From: Oscillospiraceae bacterium
Lineage (GTDB): Bacteria; Bacillota; Clostridia; Oscillospirales; CAG-272
Length of the DNA: 64,000 bases
Reading direction: 5' to 3'
Assembly: GCA_015065455.1 (NCBI GenBank)
Contig: SVQI01000006.1
Span: forward strand, 10,239-74,238
The notes beneath the pieces were generated by a model. The model saw nothing but the letters and a program-made list of their open reading frames with translations, had not been told where the DNA came from and did not search any database. Every line of letters begins with the position of its first letter. Position 1 is the stretch's first letter. The position numbers were made by a program, and so were the translations under genes. Positions 50,809 through 60,005 of this stretch are shown in pieces.

Positions 50809-52551
50809 ATGACACCACTTGACATATTAAAACTTATAGGCGGATTGTGTTTATTCCTATTTGGTATGAACGTAATGGGACAGGCACTCGAACGCCGTGC
50901 AGGAGGAAAACTCCAATCATTATTATCAAAGCTTACGTCAAATAAGTTTGCAGGTCTTTTAACCGGACTTTGCGTTACTGCAGTAATCCAAAGTTCGTCA
51001 GCAACTACAGTTATGGTAGTCGGATTTGTAAACTCCGGTCTTATGACACTTAAACAGGCAATAAACGTCATTATGGGCGCAAATGTTGGTACAACCATAA
51101 CAGCATGGATATTAAGCCTTAGCGGAATAAGCAGTAAAAACATATTTGTTCAGCTTTTAAAACCGACAGCATTCACACCAGTTCTTGCTCTTATTGGAAT
51201 TGTATTCTATATGTTCTGCAAGAGTACAAAGAAAAAGGACACGGGTACTATTTTGCTCGGATTTGCTGTATTAATGTTCGGTATGGATACTATGTCAGCG
51301 TCTGTATCGGGACTTTCTGACGTTCCAGCCTTTGCAGAATTGTTTATTATGTTTAAAAACCCCATTTTGGGCGTATTGGCGGGCGCTATTCTTACAGCGA
51401 TTATTCAGTCAAGCTCAGCCTCTGTCGGTATTCTTCAGGCACTCGCAACAACAGGACTTGTTTCCTACGGCGCGGCAATACCGATTATTATGGGACAGAA
51501 TATCGGTACTTGTATAACCGCCCTCCTCTCTTCGTTCGGCACAAACCGCAACGCAAAACGCGCGGCTTTGGTACATCTGTCATTCAACGTTATAGGTACT
51601 ATTGTTTGCTTAATTATTTTCACTGTTGTAGATATAGTTTTATCACCTGCTTTCTTTGACACTAATTCCTCTCTCTTTGGTATAGCAGTTGCTCACTCGG
51701 TATTCAACCTCGCGTGCACTCTTATTCTCTTACCTATGTCGTCTTTGCTTGAAAAGCTGGCATATAGACTCGTACCCGAAACACAGACGCCTGACGAATT
51801 TACGGACCTCGACGAGCGTTTGCTTACTACGCCTACGATCGCTCTTGAAAGATGCCACGAGTTTGCTTGCGAAATGGCTGATAACGCAATATATTCATTA
51901 AAACAAAGCCTTGCATGCTTGAAAGAATACTCAGAAGATACGGCAAACGAGGTAAGAGAGTTAGAAAACAAGACCGACCGTTTTGAAGACGTCATGGGTA
52001 CTTATCTTGTAAAATTAAGTACACACCAGATCAGCGACCGAGATAGTGCAGAAGCGGCAAAGCTTCTAAAAATAATCGGTGACCTCGAAAGAATTTCCGA
52101 CCATGCCACAAACATAGTTGACTCGGCTGAAGAAATGCGCGACAAGAATCTCACATTCTCAAACGATGCAGTAAAAGAACTTGAAAATCTTTGTGATGCT
52201 GTAGAAGAAATTCTGAATCTTACACTTAAAGCATTTGTTAAAGACGATCTTAATTCCGCAAATACCGTTGAACCCTTAGAGCAGGTAATTGATATTCTTA
52301 AAGATAAGCTCCGTTCGGGACACATATCAAGATTACAGCAGGGCATTTGCAGTATCGAAACAGGCTTTGTATGGTCAGATATTCTTACAAACCTTGAAAG
52401 AACCTCGGATCACTGCTCAAACATTGCGGGTTGTGTTGTTGACGCATTGGCACGTAACTTGAATTTACACGAATCTATTCGAGTAATGAAGGCAGAAGAC
52501 CCCCATTACAAAGAACAGTATTCAATTTTTGCAGATAAATATCTTGCGTAA
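50809..52551 (+). CDS. Na+/phosphate cotransporter family protein with PhoU-like domain (580 aa)
   Basis: NptA/PNaS family. Two inverted Na_Pi_cotrans repeats, each with the QSSSA motif: VIQSSSATTVMVVGF (about residue 64) and IIQSSSASVGILQAL (about residue 203), within eight to ten helices. A cytoplasmic PhoU-like helical domain (about residues 350-560) follows, with LEIISDH-like LERISDHATNI and LERTSDHCSNIAG. Imports phosphate with sodium. AAAGGA start; own promoter and terminator, so monocistronic. Confidence 0.92.
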   Translation: MTPLDILKLIGGLCLFLFGMNVMGQALERRAGGKLQSLLSKLTSNKFAGLLTGLCVTAVIQSSSATTVMVVGFVNSGLMTLKQAINVIMGANVGTTITAWILSLSGISSKNIFVQLLKPTAFTPVLALIGIVFYMFCKSTKKKDTGTILLGFAVLMFGMDTMSASVSGLSDVPAFAELFIMFKNPILGVLAGAILTAIIQSSSASVGILQALATTGLVSYGAAIPIIMGQNIGTCITALLSSFGTNRNAKRAALVHLSFNVIGTIVCLIIFTVVDIVLSPAFFDTNSSLFGIAVAHSVFNLACTLILLPMSSLLEKLAYRLVPETQTPDEFTDLDERLLTTPTIALERCHEFACEMADNAIYSLKQSLACLKEYSEDTANEVRELENKTDRFEDVMGTYLVKLSTHQISDRDSAEAAKLLKIIGDLERISDHATNIVDSAEEMRDKNLTFSNDAVKELENLCDAVEEILNLTLKAFVKDDLNSANTVEPLEQVIDILKDKLRSGHISRLQQGICSIETGFVWSDILTNLERTSDHCSNIAGCVVDALARNLNLHESIRVMKAEDPHYKEQYSIFADKYLA

Positions 52552-52555
52552 AACA

Positions 52556-52598
52556 AAAAAATCTCCGACTAAGTTTACGTTGGAGATTTTATTTTTTC
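52556..52598 (+). terminator. Terminator after the Na/Pi cotransporter gene
   Basis: AAAAATCTCC / GGAGATTTTA stem followed by TTTTTT. Confidence 0.75.
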
Positions 52599-52616
52599 TT
52601 ATTCAAAAGTTCCCTC

Positions 52617-52645
52617 TTGTTTATTTTTTGAATATATGGTAAAAT
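52617..52645 (+). promoter_or_regulatory. Promoter of yqeG-like gene
   Basis: TTGTTT, 17-bp spacer, TAAAAT, 35 bp before the start codon. Confidence 0.6.
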
Positions 52646-52679
52646 CGACAGGTAAATAAATTTTTTGAGGTTAAAATTG

Positions 52680-53192
52680 ATGAAACATCTTTTGCTTCCC
52701 GATTACGATTTTGATACATATAAGGGGGTTACCCCCGATTTTCTAAAAAGCATCGGAAAAACCTGTGTTCTCTGTGATATTGACAACACGCTCGTTCCGT
52801 ATGACGTTCCCCATCCTACCGACGACGTTTGCGCGTGGGTAAGATGCTTACAGGAAAACGGAATAAAAATTATTCTTGTTTCCAATAATGAAAAAGAAAG
52901 AGTGGAAAAGTTTAACGCGCCTTTAGGTATTCCCTATTTGTACAAATCAGGCAAGCCGTCAATAAGAACTGTAAAAAGAGCAGTAAAAATTCTTGAAGAT
53001 AACAAAAACAATGCAATCATGCTCGGAGATCAGCTTTTGACCGACGTTATTACCGCAAGAGTATCTGGAATAACTGCAGTATGGGTACCAACGATAAAAA
53101 AGGTTGAAACACCGTTTTTTAAATTTAAATCTGCAATAGAAAAGCCGTTTATCAAGCATTATTATAAAAAGAAAAACAAAACGGAGAAATAA
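52680..53192 (+). CDS. YqeG family HAD-IIIA phosphatase (170 aa)
   Basis: HAD-superfamily phosphatase of the YqeG group (phosphatidylglycerophosphatase-like or unknown cytoplasmic phosphatase). Motif I is LCDIDNTLVPYD (about residues 32-43), motif II LVSNN (about 69), motif III GKPSIRTVKRAVK and motif IV MLGDQLLTDVITA. ATG 52680 is used (GAGG nine bases upstream) instead of TTG 52665. The next gene starts two bases after the stop. Confidence 0.88.
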   Translation: MKHLLLPDYDFDTYKGVTPDFLKSIGKTCVLCDIDNTLVPYDVPHPTDDVCAWVRCLQENGIKIILVSNNEKERVEKFNAPLGIPYLYKSGKPSIRTVKRAVKILEDNKNNAIMLGDQLLTDVITARVSGITAVWVPTIKKVETPFFKFKSAIEKPFIKHYYKKKNKTEK

Positions 53193-53194
53193 GT

Positions 53195-54043
53195 ATGAGA
53201 GCTTTATTCGGTCCGGGAGGAAACTCCCTTTCATTCTACGCATCGGGCAAAAAGAGCACGGTAGATGCTCCTAAATGGATTGCCGACTTTGGTCTTGACT
53301 GCTATGAATATCAGGCAGGAAAGGGTCTGTTCGGAAGCGATGAAACATTCAAAAAGATAGGCGACGAAGCAAAGAAAAACAATATCCGTATGTCTCTACA
53401 CGCGCCTTACTATATTTCACTTTCAGGAATTGAAGAAGAAAAAAGACTAAAAAGCGTTGACTATATATTAAAAAGCGTTCGCGCGGCTGAACTTATGAAC
53501 GCTGAGCTTATCGTTATACACACCGGAAGCGCATCAAAAATCTCCAGAGAAGCAGCGGTTGAACTTGCTAAAGACACTATATCAAAAGCTCTCGAAGCCG
53601 TTGACGGAACAAACGTTACTCTGGCTCTTGAAACCATGGGTAAATTAAACCAGCTCGGCACACTTGAAGAGGTGCTTGAGATCTGTTCGATAGACAAAAG
53701 ACTCTGTCCTGTTGTAGATTTCGGTCATCTTAATGCAAGAAACATCGGCAATTATTTTGTTACGACAGACGATTACAGAAGAGTTTTTAATTTAATAGCA
53801 GAAAAACTCGGCGACAAATATGCTGATACTCTACACTGCCATTTTTCCAAAATTGAATTTACAAACTCGGGAGAAAAGAAGCACTTAACGTTTGAGGATA
53901 CTGTGTTTGGTCCCCCCTTTGAGCCGCTTATGGAAGCAATTTACAAGGAAAACGTCTCTCCGAGAATTATTTGCGAATCTGACGGCACTATGGCAGAGGA
54001 CGCTCTCGCTATGAAAAATTATTATAATTCACTTTTTAACTGA
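53195..54043 (+). CDS. nfo: Deoxyribonuclease IV (AP endonuclease 2 family, 282 aa)
   Basis: Endonuclease IV TIM barrel, which cuts 5' of abasic sites in base-excision repair with three zinc ions. Seen: SLHAPYYISL (metal His, about residue 67), LIVIHTGSASK (metal His), LALETMGK (metal Glu), CPVVDFGHLNAR (Asp-His) and LHCHFSKIE (His). PRIICESDGTMAEDA closes the barrel. Normal length. Coupled to yqeG by a 2-bp gap. Confidence 0.92.
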   Translation: MRALFGPGGNSLSFYASGKKSTVDAPKWIADFGLDCYEYQAGKGLFGSDETFKKIGDEAKKNNIRMSLHAPYYISLSGIEEEKRLKSVDYILKSVRAAELMNAELIVIHTGSASKISREAAVELAKDTISKALEAVDGTNVTLALETMGKLNQLGTLEEVLEICSIDKRLCPVVDFGHLNARNIGNYFVTTDDYRRVFNLIAEKLGDKYADTLHCHFSKIEFTNSGEKKHLTFEDTVFGPPFEPLMEAIYKENVSPRIICESDGTMAEDALAMKNYYNSLFN

Positions 54044-54082
54044 TGCAAGTATGTACAATATATTAATTTTCAAGTCTTACTC

Positions 54083-54111
54083 TTGAAAATTAGGTATATA
54101 TATGTTATAAT
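54083..54111 (+). promoter_or_regulatory. Promoter of the 100-aa membrane protein gene
   Basis: TTGAAA, 17-bp spacer, TATAAT, 36 bp before the TTG start. Confidence 0.75.
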
Positions 54112-54146
54112 CAGTGACATATTATTAAAGAAAGAGGTAAAGTTTC

Positions 54147-54449
54147 TTGGACGATTCGCCTATACCGCGATGTATTTTTAAAATGTTTTTTATAGTTGCA
54201 TGCTTGATTTTGGCTGTGTCTTTGATAGCTAATGCAAGCATTGATACATACGGTAATTTTCAAGACAGCAACTGTTTAAGTTTCACCTCTGTATCCGATT
54301 TTGAAGATTTAGGCATAATTTATAAAGTGGGAATCATATTGCTCCCTCTTTGTTGTTATGTCTTTTTTGCATTGGATAAGAGAAACAAACTTGTTACAAA
54401 AAAGAATACGCCGTTGTTTTACAGATACGGAAAAATTCTCAACTGTTGA
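54147..54449 (+). CDS. Hypothetical small membrane protein (100 aa)
   Basis: Not recognised. Two hydrophobic segments (about residues 12-31 and 59-77) enclose a polar loop with FQDSNCLSFTSVSDFEDLG, giving a two-helix hairpin protein. The C-terminus is basic. Start TTG 54147 has GAGGT eight bases upstream, and a good promoter lies at 54083-54111, which supports a real gene although the family is unknown. It precedes the CNNM gene by about 75 bp. Confidence 0.55.
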   Translation: MDDSPIPRCIFKMFFIVACLILAVSLIANASIDTYGNFQDSNCLSFTSVSDFEDLGIIYKVGIILLPLCCYVFFALDKRNKLVTKKNTPLFYRYGKILNC

Positions 54450-54523
54450 TTATCGGTTGTCAGATACAGAAATTATTAAAAAAAATAAATTATTTATCAG
54501 ATACTATTACTTAGGAGATTATC

Positions 54524-55864
54524 ATGAACATTTTACCGCAATTGTTTTTACAACTTTTGCTTATACTTTTAAACGCATTCTTTGCTGCAACCGAAATTGC
54601 AGTTATATCACTTAACGAAAACAAGCTTAAACATCAAGTAGATGAGGGCGATAAAAAAGCTCGCAAAATGCTGAAAATGGTTCAGGAACCGACCGGTTTT
54701 CTTTCCACTATACAGATAGGCATTACCCTTGCAGGATTTCTCGGCTCCGCTTTTGCTGCGGACAGCTTCTCAGACGGTCTTGTAAACTGGATGCTCAAAG
54801 TATTCTCATTGAGCGAAACATTAAGACCTACCCTTGATGCTTTCGCCGTAATCATCATCACTCTTATTCTTTCGTACTTCACTCTTATTCTCGGCGAACT
54901 CGTACCTAAAAGAGTTGCAATGAAAAACCCCGACAAATTTGCAAGAGGGGTATGCAGTATAATAACATTCCTCGCAAAAATTCTTAAACCTATCGTTTGG
55001 TTTATGACAGTATCTACAAACGGCGTTCTCCGTCTCTGCGGAATTAATCCCAACGAAACAGAAGAAAACGTCTCCGAAGACGATATTCGTCTTATGATAG
55101 ATATCGGCGAAGAAAACGGCGCTATTGACTCTGACGAAAAAGAGATGATAGACAATATTTTCGAATTCAGAGATACAACAGTAAGCGAGATAATGATTCA
55201 CCGTACCGCAGTTACTTTTATTGACGTAGCAAGCACAAATGATGAGATACTTGAGATAATCAAAGAATCGGGCTACTCACGTTTCCCCGTTTATGAAGAC
55301 AATGTTGATAACGTTATCGGTATTATGAGAACACGCGAATTCCTTATGGCGCACCTCAGAGATAAGAATTTTGACATCAGGGATTTGATTTCTCCAGCAA
55401 AATTTGTACACGAATCCGTACGAGCAGACGTTTTGTTTAAGGATATGCAAAAAACAAGAGTGCATATGAGTATAGTTATTGACGAATTTGGCGGAACAGC
55501 AGGCGTTATTACCCTTGAAGACCTTCTCGAAGAAATCGTAGGAAATATTTACGACGAATCCGACGAACAGAACAACCCCGACATTACTCAACTTGAAGAA
55601 AACCTATGGAGAATAGCAGGACAAACGTTACTTGATGATATCTGCGAAGCGCTTGACATTGATATTGATTATGAAACCGAAGGCTATAAGACGCTCGGCG
55701 GACTTATATTCTCCGAAATGCCTTCAATTCCCGAAGACGGTTCAAAACCCGAAGTAGAAGTAAAGGGTCTCAAAATCAAGGTAGAAGAAATTGTTGACCT
55801 TCGCGTTGAATGGGCTTTGGTCTCAAAAATTATTCCCGAAGTTACAGAAGACGAAGAAGAATAA
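54524..55864 (+). CDS. Hemolysin/CorC-like CNNM family protein (446 aa)
   Basis: CNNM/DUF21 membrane domain (about residues 1-190, four helices) with LLLILLNAFFAATEIAVISL and GFLSTIQIGITLAGFLGSAF. A tandem CBS pair follows (about residues 205-335, VSEIMIHRTAVTFID and GGTAGVITLEDLLEEIVG), then a C-terminal CorC_HlyC domain (about 350-440, GYKTLGGLIFSEM). Likely Mg2+/Na+ transport or divalent-cation homeostasis. GGAG six bases before ATG. Confidence 0.92.
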   Translation: MNILPQLFLQLLLILLNAFFAATEIAVISLNENKLKHQVDEGDKKARKMLKMVQEPTGFLSTIQIGITLAGFLGSAFAADSFSDGLVNWMLKVFSLSETLRPTLDAFAVIIITLILSYFTLILGELVPKRVAMKNPDKFARGVCSIITFLAKILKPIVWFMTVSTNGVLRLCGINPNETEENVSEDDIRLMIDIGEENGAIDSDEKEMIDNIFEFRDTTVSEIMIHRTAVTFIDVASTNDEILEIIKESGYSRFPVYEDNVDNVIGIMRTREFLMAHLRDKNFDIRDLISPAKFVHESVRADVLFKDMQKTRVHMSIVIDEFGGTAGVITLEDLLEEIVGNIYDESDEQNNPDITQLEENLWRIAGQTLLDDICEALDIDIDYETEGYKTLGGLIFSEMPSIPEDGSKPEVEVKGLKIKVEEIVDLRVEWALVSKIIPEVTEDEEE

Positions 55865-55879
55865 ATTACTACGAACCAA

Positions 55880-55914
55880 AAAAAGACACTCTTACAAAAA
55901 GAGTGTCTTTTTTC
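55880..55914 (+). terminator. Terminator after the CNNM gene
   Basis: AAAAGACACTCTT / AAGAGTGTCTTTT stem with T-run. Confidence 0.9.
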
Positions 55915-55950
55915 CTTTAATTTACAAACATATATTTACACTTTTCTCCG

Positions 55951-55979
55951 TTGACAAAATCTCTGAATAGTAGTATAAT
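55951..55979 (+). promoter_or_regulatory. Promoter of the DUF3048 gene
   Basis: TTGACA, 17-bp spacer, TATAAT: perfect consensus, 50 bp before ATG. Confidence 0.9.
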
Positions 55980-56028
55980 TTATCCATATCGGTGATATAC
56001 TTAAAAGAATGGAAGGTAGGACTATAGT

Positions 56029-57189
56029 ATGAAAAAAATGAACAAGAAAAAAATTATAACGATTGCTTCAATAGCGGTTATTGCTGTATTATTAGTAACG
56101 GCAATTGTTGTCGCAATAGTAAGTTCAAAAAAAGATACACCCACTATTTCTGACAATACACAAGCTACAACGCACAATCCAACCAAAACGCCCGGCAACT
56201 CAAATCAACCAACACCTACACAGCAGCCTACCCCCACCCCCACTGTTCCCGTTACACCGACGACTTTTGTCAATCCATTGACAGGGCTTCCCTGCTCAGA
56301 AGAAATAAGCAAACAGCGCCCTGTGGCAATTATGATAAACAATATACACACAGCGCTCCCTCAGGAAGGAATCTCCGGTGCTGACGTATTGTACGAATGT
56401 CTTGCAGAAGGCGGAATAACAAGACTTCTGATGGTTACACAAGACTACGCTTCACTCGGAAAAGTAGGAAGTATTCGTTCGTCAAGAGAATATTATCTCG
56501 ATTTCGCACAGAACCATAACGCGCTTTATTTCCACGCCGGCGGTTCAACCAAGGCGTATACTGAAATCTCACAAAGAAAAATAGATAACTTTGACGGCTT
56601 AGCTTTGCCTATGTTTTACAGAGACCCTTGGAGACTGCAAAACTTCGCGCTTGAACATACTTTGGTTATTACAGGTGAAGGTATTGTAAACGCTATAGAA
56701 TACAAAGGAAAGACAACACAGCAAAAAGAAGGTTTTGATAATCCCTTCAGCTTTAACACAGAGAACCAGGCTCCTAACGGAAGCGCAGCCAACTGTGTTT
56801 ATCTTCCCTTCTCTCACTACCAGACACCGTATTTGAAATATGACGAAACAACAAAAACATATAAACGCTGGCAGTACGGTCAACAGCATATAGACAAGAC
56901 CAATGATAAACAGCTTGAATTCACGAATGTTATTGTTCTTTTTGCCCACCATACAGGCGCTCTCGATAGCAGCGGACATATCGACGTAACAACAACAGGA
57001 ACGGGCGAAGGTTACTATATCAGCAACGGCAAATATATTCAGATAAAATATTATAAAGCCAATGAGGATTCCCCCATTAAGCTTCTTAATACCGACAATA
57101 CCGAGCTTCAGATAAACAAAGGAAAAACGTATATCGCAATTCTTAATCAGGATAACAAAGCTTCGGTTAATATGAATTACAATAAATAA
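56029..57189 (+). CDS. DUF3048 (YerB-like) exported protein (386 aa)
   Basis: One N-terminal helix (about residues 10-32), then a Thr/Pro/Gln-rich spacer (about 40-82) that could span the cell wall, then the YerB domain. Family motifs: NPLTGLPCSEEISKQRPVAI, GADVLYECLAEGGITRLL, GSIRSSREYYLDFAQ and AYTEISQRKIDNFDG. No lipobox is seen, unlike Bacillus YerB, so it is a membrane-anchored protein. Function unknown. The ATG at 56029 is followed by a second ATG at 56038; AAGGTAGG lies upstream. Confidence 0.85.
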   Translation: MKKMNKKKIITIASIAVIAVLLVTAIVVAIVSSKKDTPTISDNTQATTHNPTKTPGNSNQPTPTQQPTPTPTVPVTPTTFVNPLTGLPCSEEISKQRPVAIMINNIHTALPQEGISGADVLYECLAEGGITRLLMVTQDYASLGKVGSIRSSREYYLDFAQNHNALYFHAGGSTKAYTEISQRKIDNFDGLALPMFYRDPWRLQNFALEHTLVITGEGIVNAIEYKGKTTQQKEGFDNPFSFNTENQAPNGSAANCVYLPFSHYQTPYLKYDETTKTYKRWQYGQQHIDKTNDKQLEFTNVIVLFAHHTGALDSSGHIDVTTTGTGEGYYISNGKYIQIKYYKANEDSPIKLLNTDNTELQINKGKTYIAILNQDNKASVNMNYNK

Positions 57190-57197
57190 TAAAACAC

Positions 57198-57236
57198 AAC
57201 CCCAAAGCATTTTAAATTGCTTTGGGGTTATTTTTA
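57198..57236. terminator. Bidirectional terminator
   Basis: AACCCCAAAGCA / TGCTTTGGGGTT stem, 8-nt loop, T-run; between convergent genes. Confidence 0.85.
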
Positions 57237-57259
57237 CTTTTTATGAATATTAATGCATA

Positions 57260-58285
57260 TTAAAGTAAAGGCGAAAACAAATGTGTAATAATATTGTCGA
57301 CTGTGCTTTCGGCATCTGCAATTTTTGACACTCCAGGACTGTTAAATATAGTGGCAGTATCAATATTAACATCAAAGTATACGGTAGTATTTAATTCTTT
57401 TTCGTGATTGACAAGATAACCTATCTCCCACCTAAGAGAACGGCACAGCTCCTCGTACGGCAATACGTTGAAATAGTCAATTGGATTTGATTCAATAAAG
57501 CTTTCCAATGACTGTCCGTAAAGCTCAATTGAGTCTAATTCGTCATAAGCAAACTCTATTTTATTTCTTACTTTTAATCCCATATTTTCGGCAGATACGA
57601 TACACTTTCCGTTTTTGGAAACAGATAAGCAAAACAATAACAGACTTGACATCACCGTGGTAAAATATGCCGTATCAACAAATACTCCATCACAAAAAGA
57701 ATGCGTATTTGATATATCCATCTGAATTTTGTAACCTGCTCTGTGAGTAATATTTATTACCCTCTTGTACATGAATTTGTAAATGTCAGATAAAGAACAG
57801 TTATTTCTGCTGTGATTCTCAAATAGAGAAAGAGTAACGTAATTTTCAACGGAAGAAAAAATATATTTTCTTAACTTTTCCACCATTCCGTATTTGTCGC
57901 GAACCCTGTGGTCACCTTCAATAATAACGTCAAAAAGATTTCTGACACAGTCAGCCGCATCCTTGTTTAAGAATTTAAAGTCATCTCCAAAGAGAAACTC
58001 ATATTCCAGCATAAGCGGAAACATTACGACAGCATAGCCTGAGTATTCAAAAGAAATTGCGGTTTTGAACGACTCGTTCACTTTACAGTACAGCAAATTA
58101 AATCCGCCTTGTTTTTCGGGGTATACCACGCTCTTTTTATCTAAAAAACACCGGTCAAAGCTACTGTTTACCCTCGGTGCTGACGTGTATTTTTTACAGG
58201 CTTTGTTTCTGTATACAATTCTCCAATCGTTTTCACAAATATATATAGGTGTATTTATTTTGTCCAGTTGTCTGCCAAAGTCCAT
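57260..58285 (-). CDS. Unrecognised PAS-like / degenerate sensor-kinase-like protein (341 aa)
   Basis: Not assignable to a named family. The first ~40 residues (INTPIYICENDWRIVYRNKA) look like the start of a PAS domain. A middle helical part (about residues 105-165, DHRVRDKYGMVEKLRKYIFSS) and a last part with SSLLLFCLSVSKNGKCIVSAE (about 213-233) are laid out like DHp and HATPase domains. There is no phospho-His motif of H-box type and no N-, G1- or G2-box. No membrane helix, so cytoplasmic. A lost-activity kinase or dimeric sensor is one reading. GAGGAAAAACC precedes ATG; own consensus promoter; monocistronic. Confidence 0.6.
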   Translation of the reverse strand: MDFGRQLDKINTPIYICENDWRIVYRNKACKKYTSAPRVNSSFDRCFLDKKSVVYPEKQGGFNLLYCKVNESFKTAISFEYSGYAVVMFPLMLEYEFLFGDDFKFLNKDAADCVRNLFDVIIEGDHRVRDKYGMVEKLRKYIFSSVENYVTLSLFENHSRNNCSLSDIYKFMYKRVINITHRAGYKIQMDISNTHSFCDGVFVDTAYFTTVMSSLLLFCLSVSKNGKCIVSAENMGLKVRNKIEFAYDELDSIELYGQSLESFIESNPIDYFNVLPYEELCRSLRWEIGYLVNHEKELNTTVYFDVNIDTATIFNSPGVSKIADAESTVDNIITHLFSPLL

Positions 58286-58318
58286 GGTTTTTCCTCAATC
58301 GGTATATTTTATACTTAT

Positions 58319-58347
58319 ATTATACTAAAACACAGATACATTTTCAA
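58319..58347 (-). promoter_or_regulatory. Promoter of the PAS-like gene
   Basis: Minus strand TTGAAA, 17-bp spacer, TATAAT, 34 bp before ATG. Confidence 0.8.
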
Positions 58348-58395
58348 GCTTTTAGTAACAATTATAACAAATTTCATTTTTTTCCAAAAAAACAC

Positions 58396-58424
58396 TTGTA
58401 ATATTGTGCAAAATAGGTTAGAAT
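58396..58424 (+). promoter_or_regulatory. Promoter of the GAPDH gene
   Basis: TTGTAA, 17-bp spacer, TAGAAT, 53 bp before ATG. Confidence 0.75.
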
Positions 58425-58476
58425 ATATTTTGGTAAAGTTTAAAAATATTTTTTATATATTTTGGAGGATAAAAAC

Positions 58477-59490
58477 ATGGCAGTAAAAGTTGCTATTAAC
58501 GGTTTTGGCCGTATCGGTCGTTTGGCATTCAGACAGATGTTTGGTGCTGAAGGCTACGAAGTTGTTGCAATCAACGACTTGACAAGCCCTAAGATGCTTG
58601 CTCACCTTCTCAAGTACGACTCAGCTCAGGGTAGATATGCTCTCGGCGATACAGTAGTTGCAGGTGAAGATTCTATCACAGTTGACGGCAAGACAATTAA
58701 GATCTATGCTGAAAAGAACGCAGCTGATCTTCCTTGGGGAGAAATCGGTGTTGACGTTGTTCTCGAATGCACAGGCTTCTACACATCAAAAGAAAAAGCA
58801 CAGGCTCATATCGATGCAGGCGCAAAGAAAGTTGTTATTTCTGCTCCCGCAGGTAATGACCTTCCCACAATCGTTTACAGCGTAAACGAAAATACTCTTA
58901 CAAAAGAAGACAAGATCATCTCTGCAGCTTCTTGTACAACAAACTGCTTGGCTCCTATGGCTAAGGCTCTTAACGACTATGCTCCTATCCAGAGCGGTAT
59001 CATGTCTACTATCCACGCTTTCACAGGCGACCAGATGGTTCTCGACGGTCCTCACAGAAAGGGCGACCTCAGACGTGCAAGAGCAGCAGCAGTAAACATT
59101 GTTCCTAACTCAACAGGCGCAGCTAAGGCTATCGGTCTTGTTATTCCCGAACTCAACGGCAAGCTCATCGGTTCTGCTCAGAGAGTTCCCGTTCCGACAG
59201 GTTCTACAACAATCCTCGTTGCTGTTGTTAAGGGCGAAAACGTAACAAAAGAAGGCATCAACGCTGCTATGAAGGCTGCAGCTTCTGCTTCCTTCGGTTA
59301 CACAGAAGAAGAACTCGTTTCTTCCGATATCATCGGTATCACATACGGTTCTCTCTTTGATGCTACACAGACAATGGTATCTAAGATCGGCGAAGATCTC
59401 TACCAGGTACAGGTTGTTTCTTGGTACGACAACGAAAACTCTTACACATCTCAGATGGTAAGAACAATCAAGTACTTCGCAGAACTTTAA
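58477..59490 (+). CDS. gapA: Glyceraldehyde-3-phosphate dehydrogenase, type I (337 aa)
   Basis: Glycolytic enzyme oxidising glyceraldehyde-3-phosphate with NAD and phosphate. NAD-binding [16 protein letters not shown], catalytic Cys in [12 protein letters not shown] (about residues 150-161), catalytic His in [10 protein letters not shown], and [16 protein letters not shown] at the end. Codons are strongly biased to a few choices (CTC, AAG, GCT), as for a highly expressed gene. ATG 58477 has GGAGG eight bases upstream; TTG 58462 lies within the leader. The rest of the glycolysis operon is absent and a terminator follows. Confidence 0.97.
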   Translation: MAVKVAINGFGRIGRLAFRQMFGAEGYEVVAINDLTSPKMLAHLLKYDSAQGRYALGDTVVAGEDSITVDGKTIKIYAEKNAADLPWGEIGVDVVLECTGFYTSKEKAQAHIDAGAKKVVISAPAGNDLPTIVYSVNENTLTKEDKIISAASCTTNCLAPMAKALNDYAPIQSGIMSTIHAFTGDQMVLDGPHRKGDLRRARAAAVNIVPNSTGAAKAIGLVIPELNGKLIGSAQRVPVPTGSTTILVAVVKGENVTKEGINAAMKAAASASFGYTEEELVSSDIIGITYGSLFDATQTMVSKIGEDLYQVQVVSWYDNENSYTSQMVRTIKYFAEL

Positions 59491-59504
59491 TTCAAAGCGA
59501 TACT

Positions 59505-59533
59505 AAAAAGCACCCGAATGGGTGCTTTTTTTG
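59505..59533 (+). terminator. GAPDH terminator
   Basis: AAAAAGCACCC / GGGTGCTTTTT stem followed by T-run. Confidence 0.9.
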
Positions 59534-59576
59534 TTGTAAAACGAGCTAATATTAAAAACACCCCCCCACAAGACAG

Positions 59577-59990
59577 GCAATACCATTTCTGCGAACAAAA
59601 GGGGGGTACCGAGGGAGGAACGCCCTCGGTCGTTTCAAGGGTTGGGTTCAAAGGGAGGGGAAATCGAAATCCCCGCCCTTTGTGCCTTCTTTGGTTACTT
59701 TCTTGGCACGCAAGAAAGTAACGTAAAAAAAGAAAAAGAAAATATTATTAAAACAAATAATATGTCTTAAAAAAAGAAAAAAGCTATCGCTTTTTTCAAA
59801 GGAGTACATACTGTCAGGAGCTTCGCTCCCGAACCCACACAAGAGGAGCGCTTTTAAAAAAGCGCCCTCTTGACTCCCCCAAAACTTTTAAAAGATAATC
59901 ATTTATTATTTTTCTATATTATTTTTTAAAAAATAATATTTACTATGTGCGCTTTTTGAAAAAAGCACCTCTTGATGAACGCAAAAACGT
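59577..59990. repeat. Long dispersed repeat, copy 2 (~410 bp)
   Basis: Fills the 516-bp gap between GAPDH and rsmB. Blocks shared in order with 36145-36491 include CCCTCGGTCGTTT, GGTTCAAAGGG, CCTTTGTGCCTTCTTTGG, TTACTTTCTTGGCACGCAAG, ACTGTCAGGAGCTTCGCTCC and CTTTTTGAAAAAAGCAC. Open frames here (59518-59721, 59648-59842) do not resemble proteins and shift between copies. Confidence 0.75.
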
Positions 59991-60005
59991 TATAGATATT
60001 CGCTT

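Noticed and set aside
56599-57210. 203-aa frame antisense to the DUF3048 gene
   Set aside because: Shadow of the coding strand; no ribosome site or recognisable domain.
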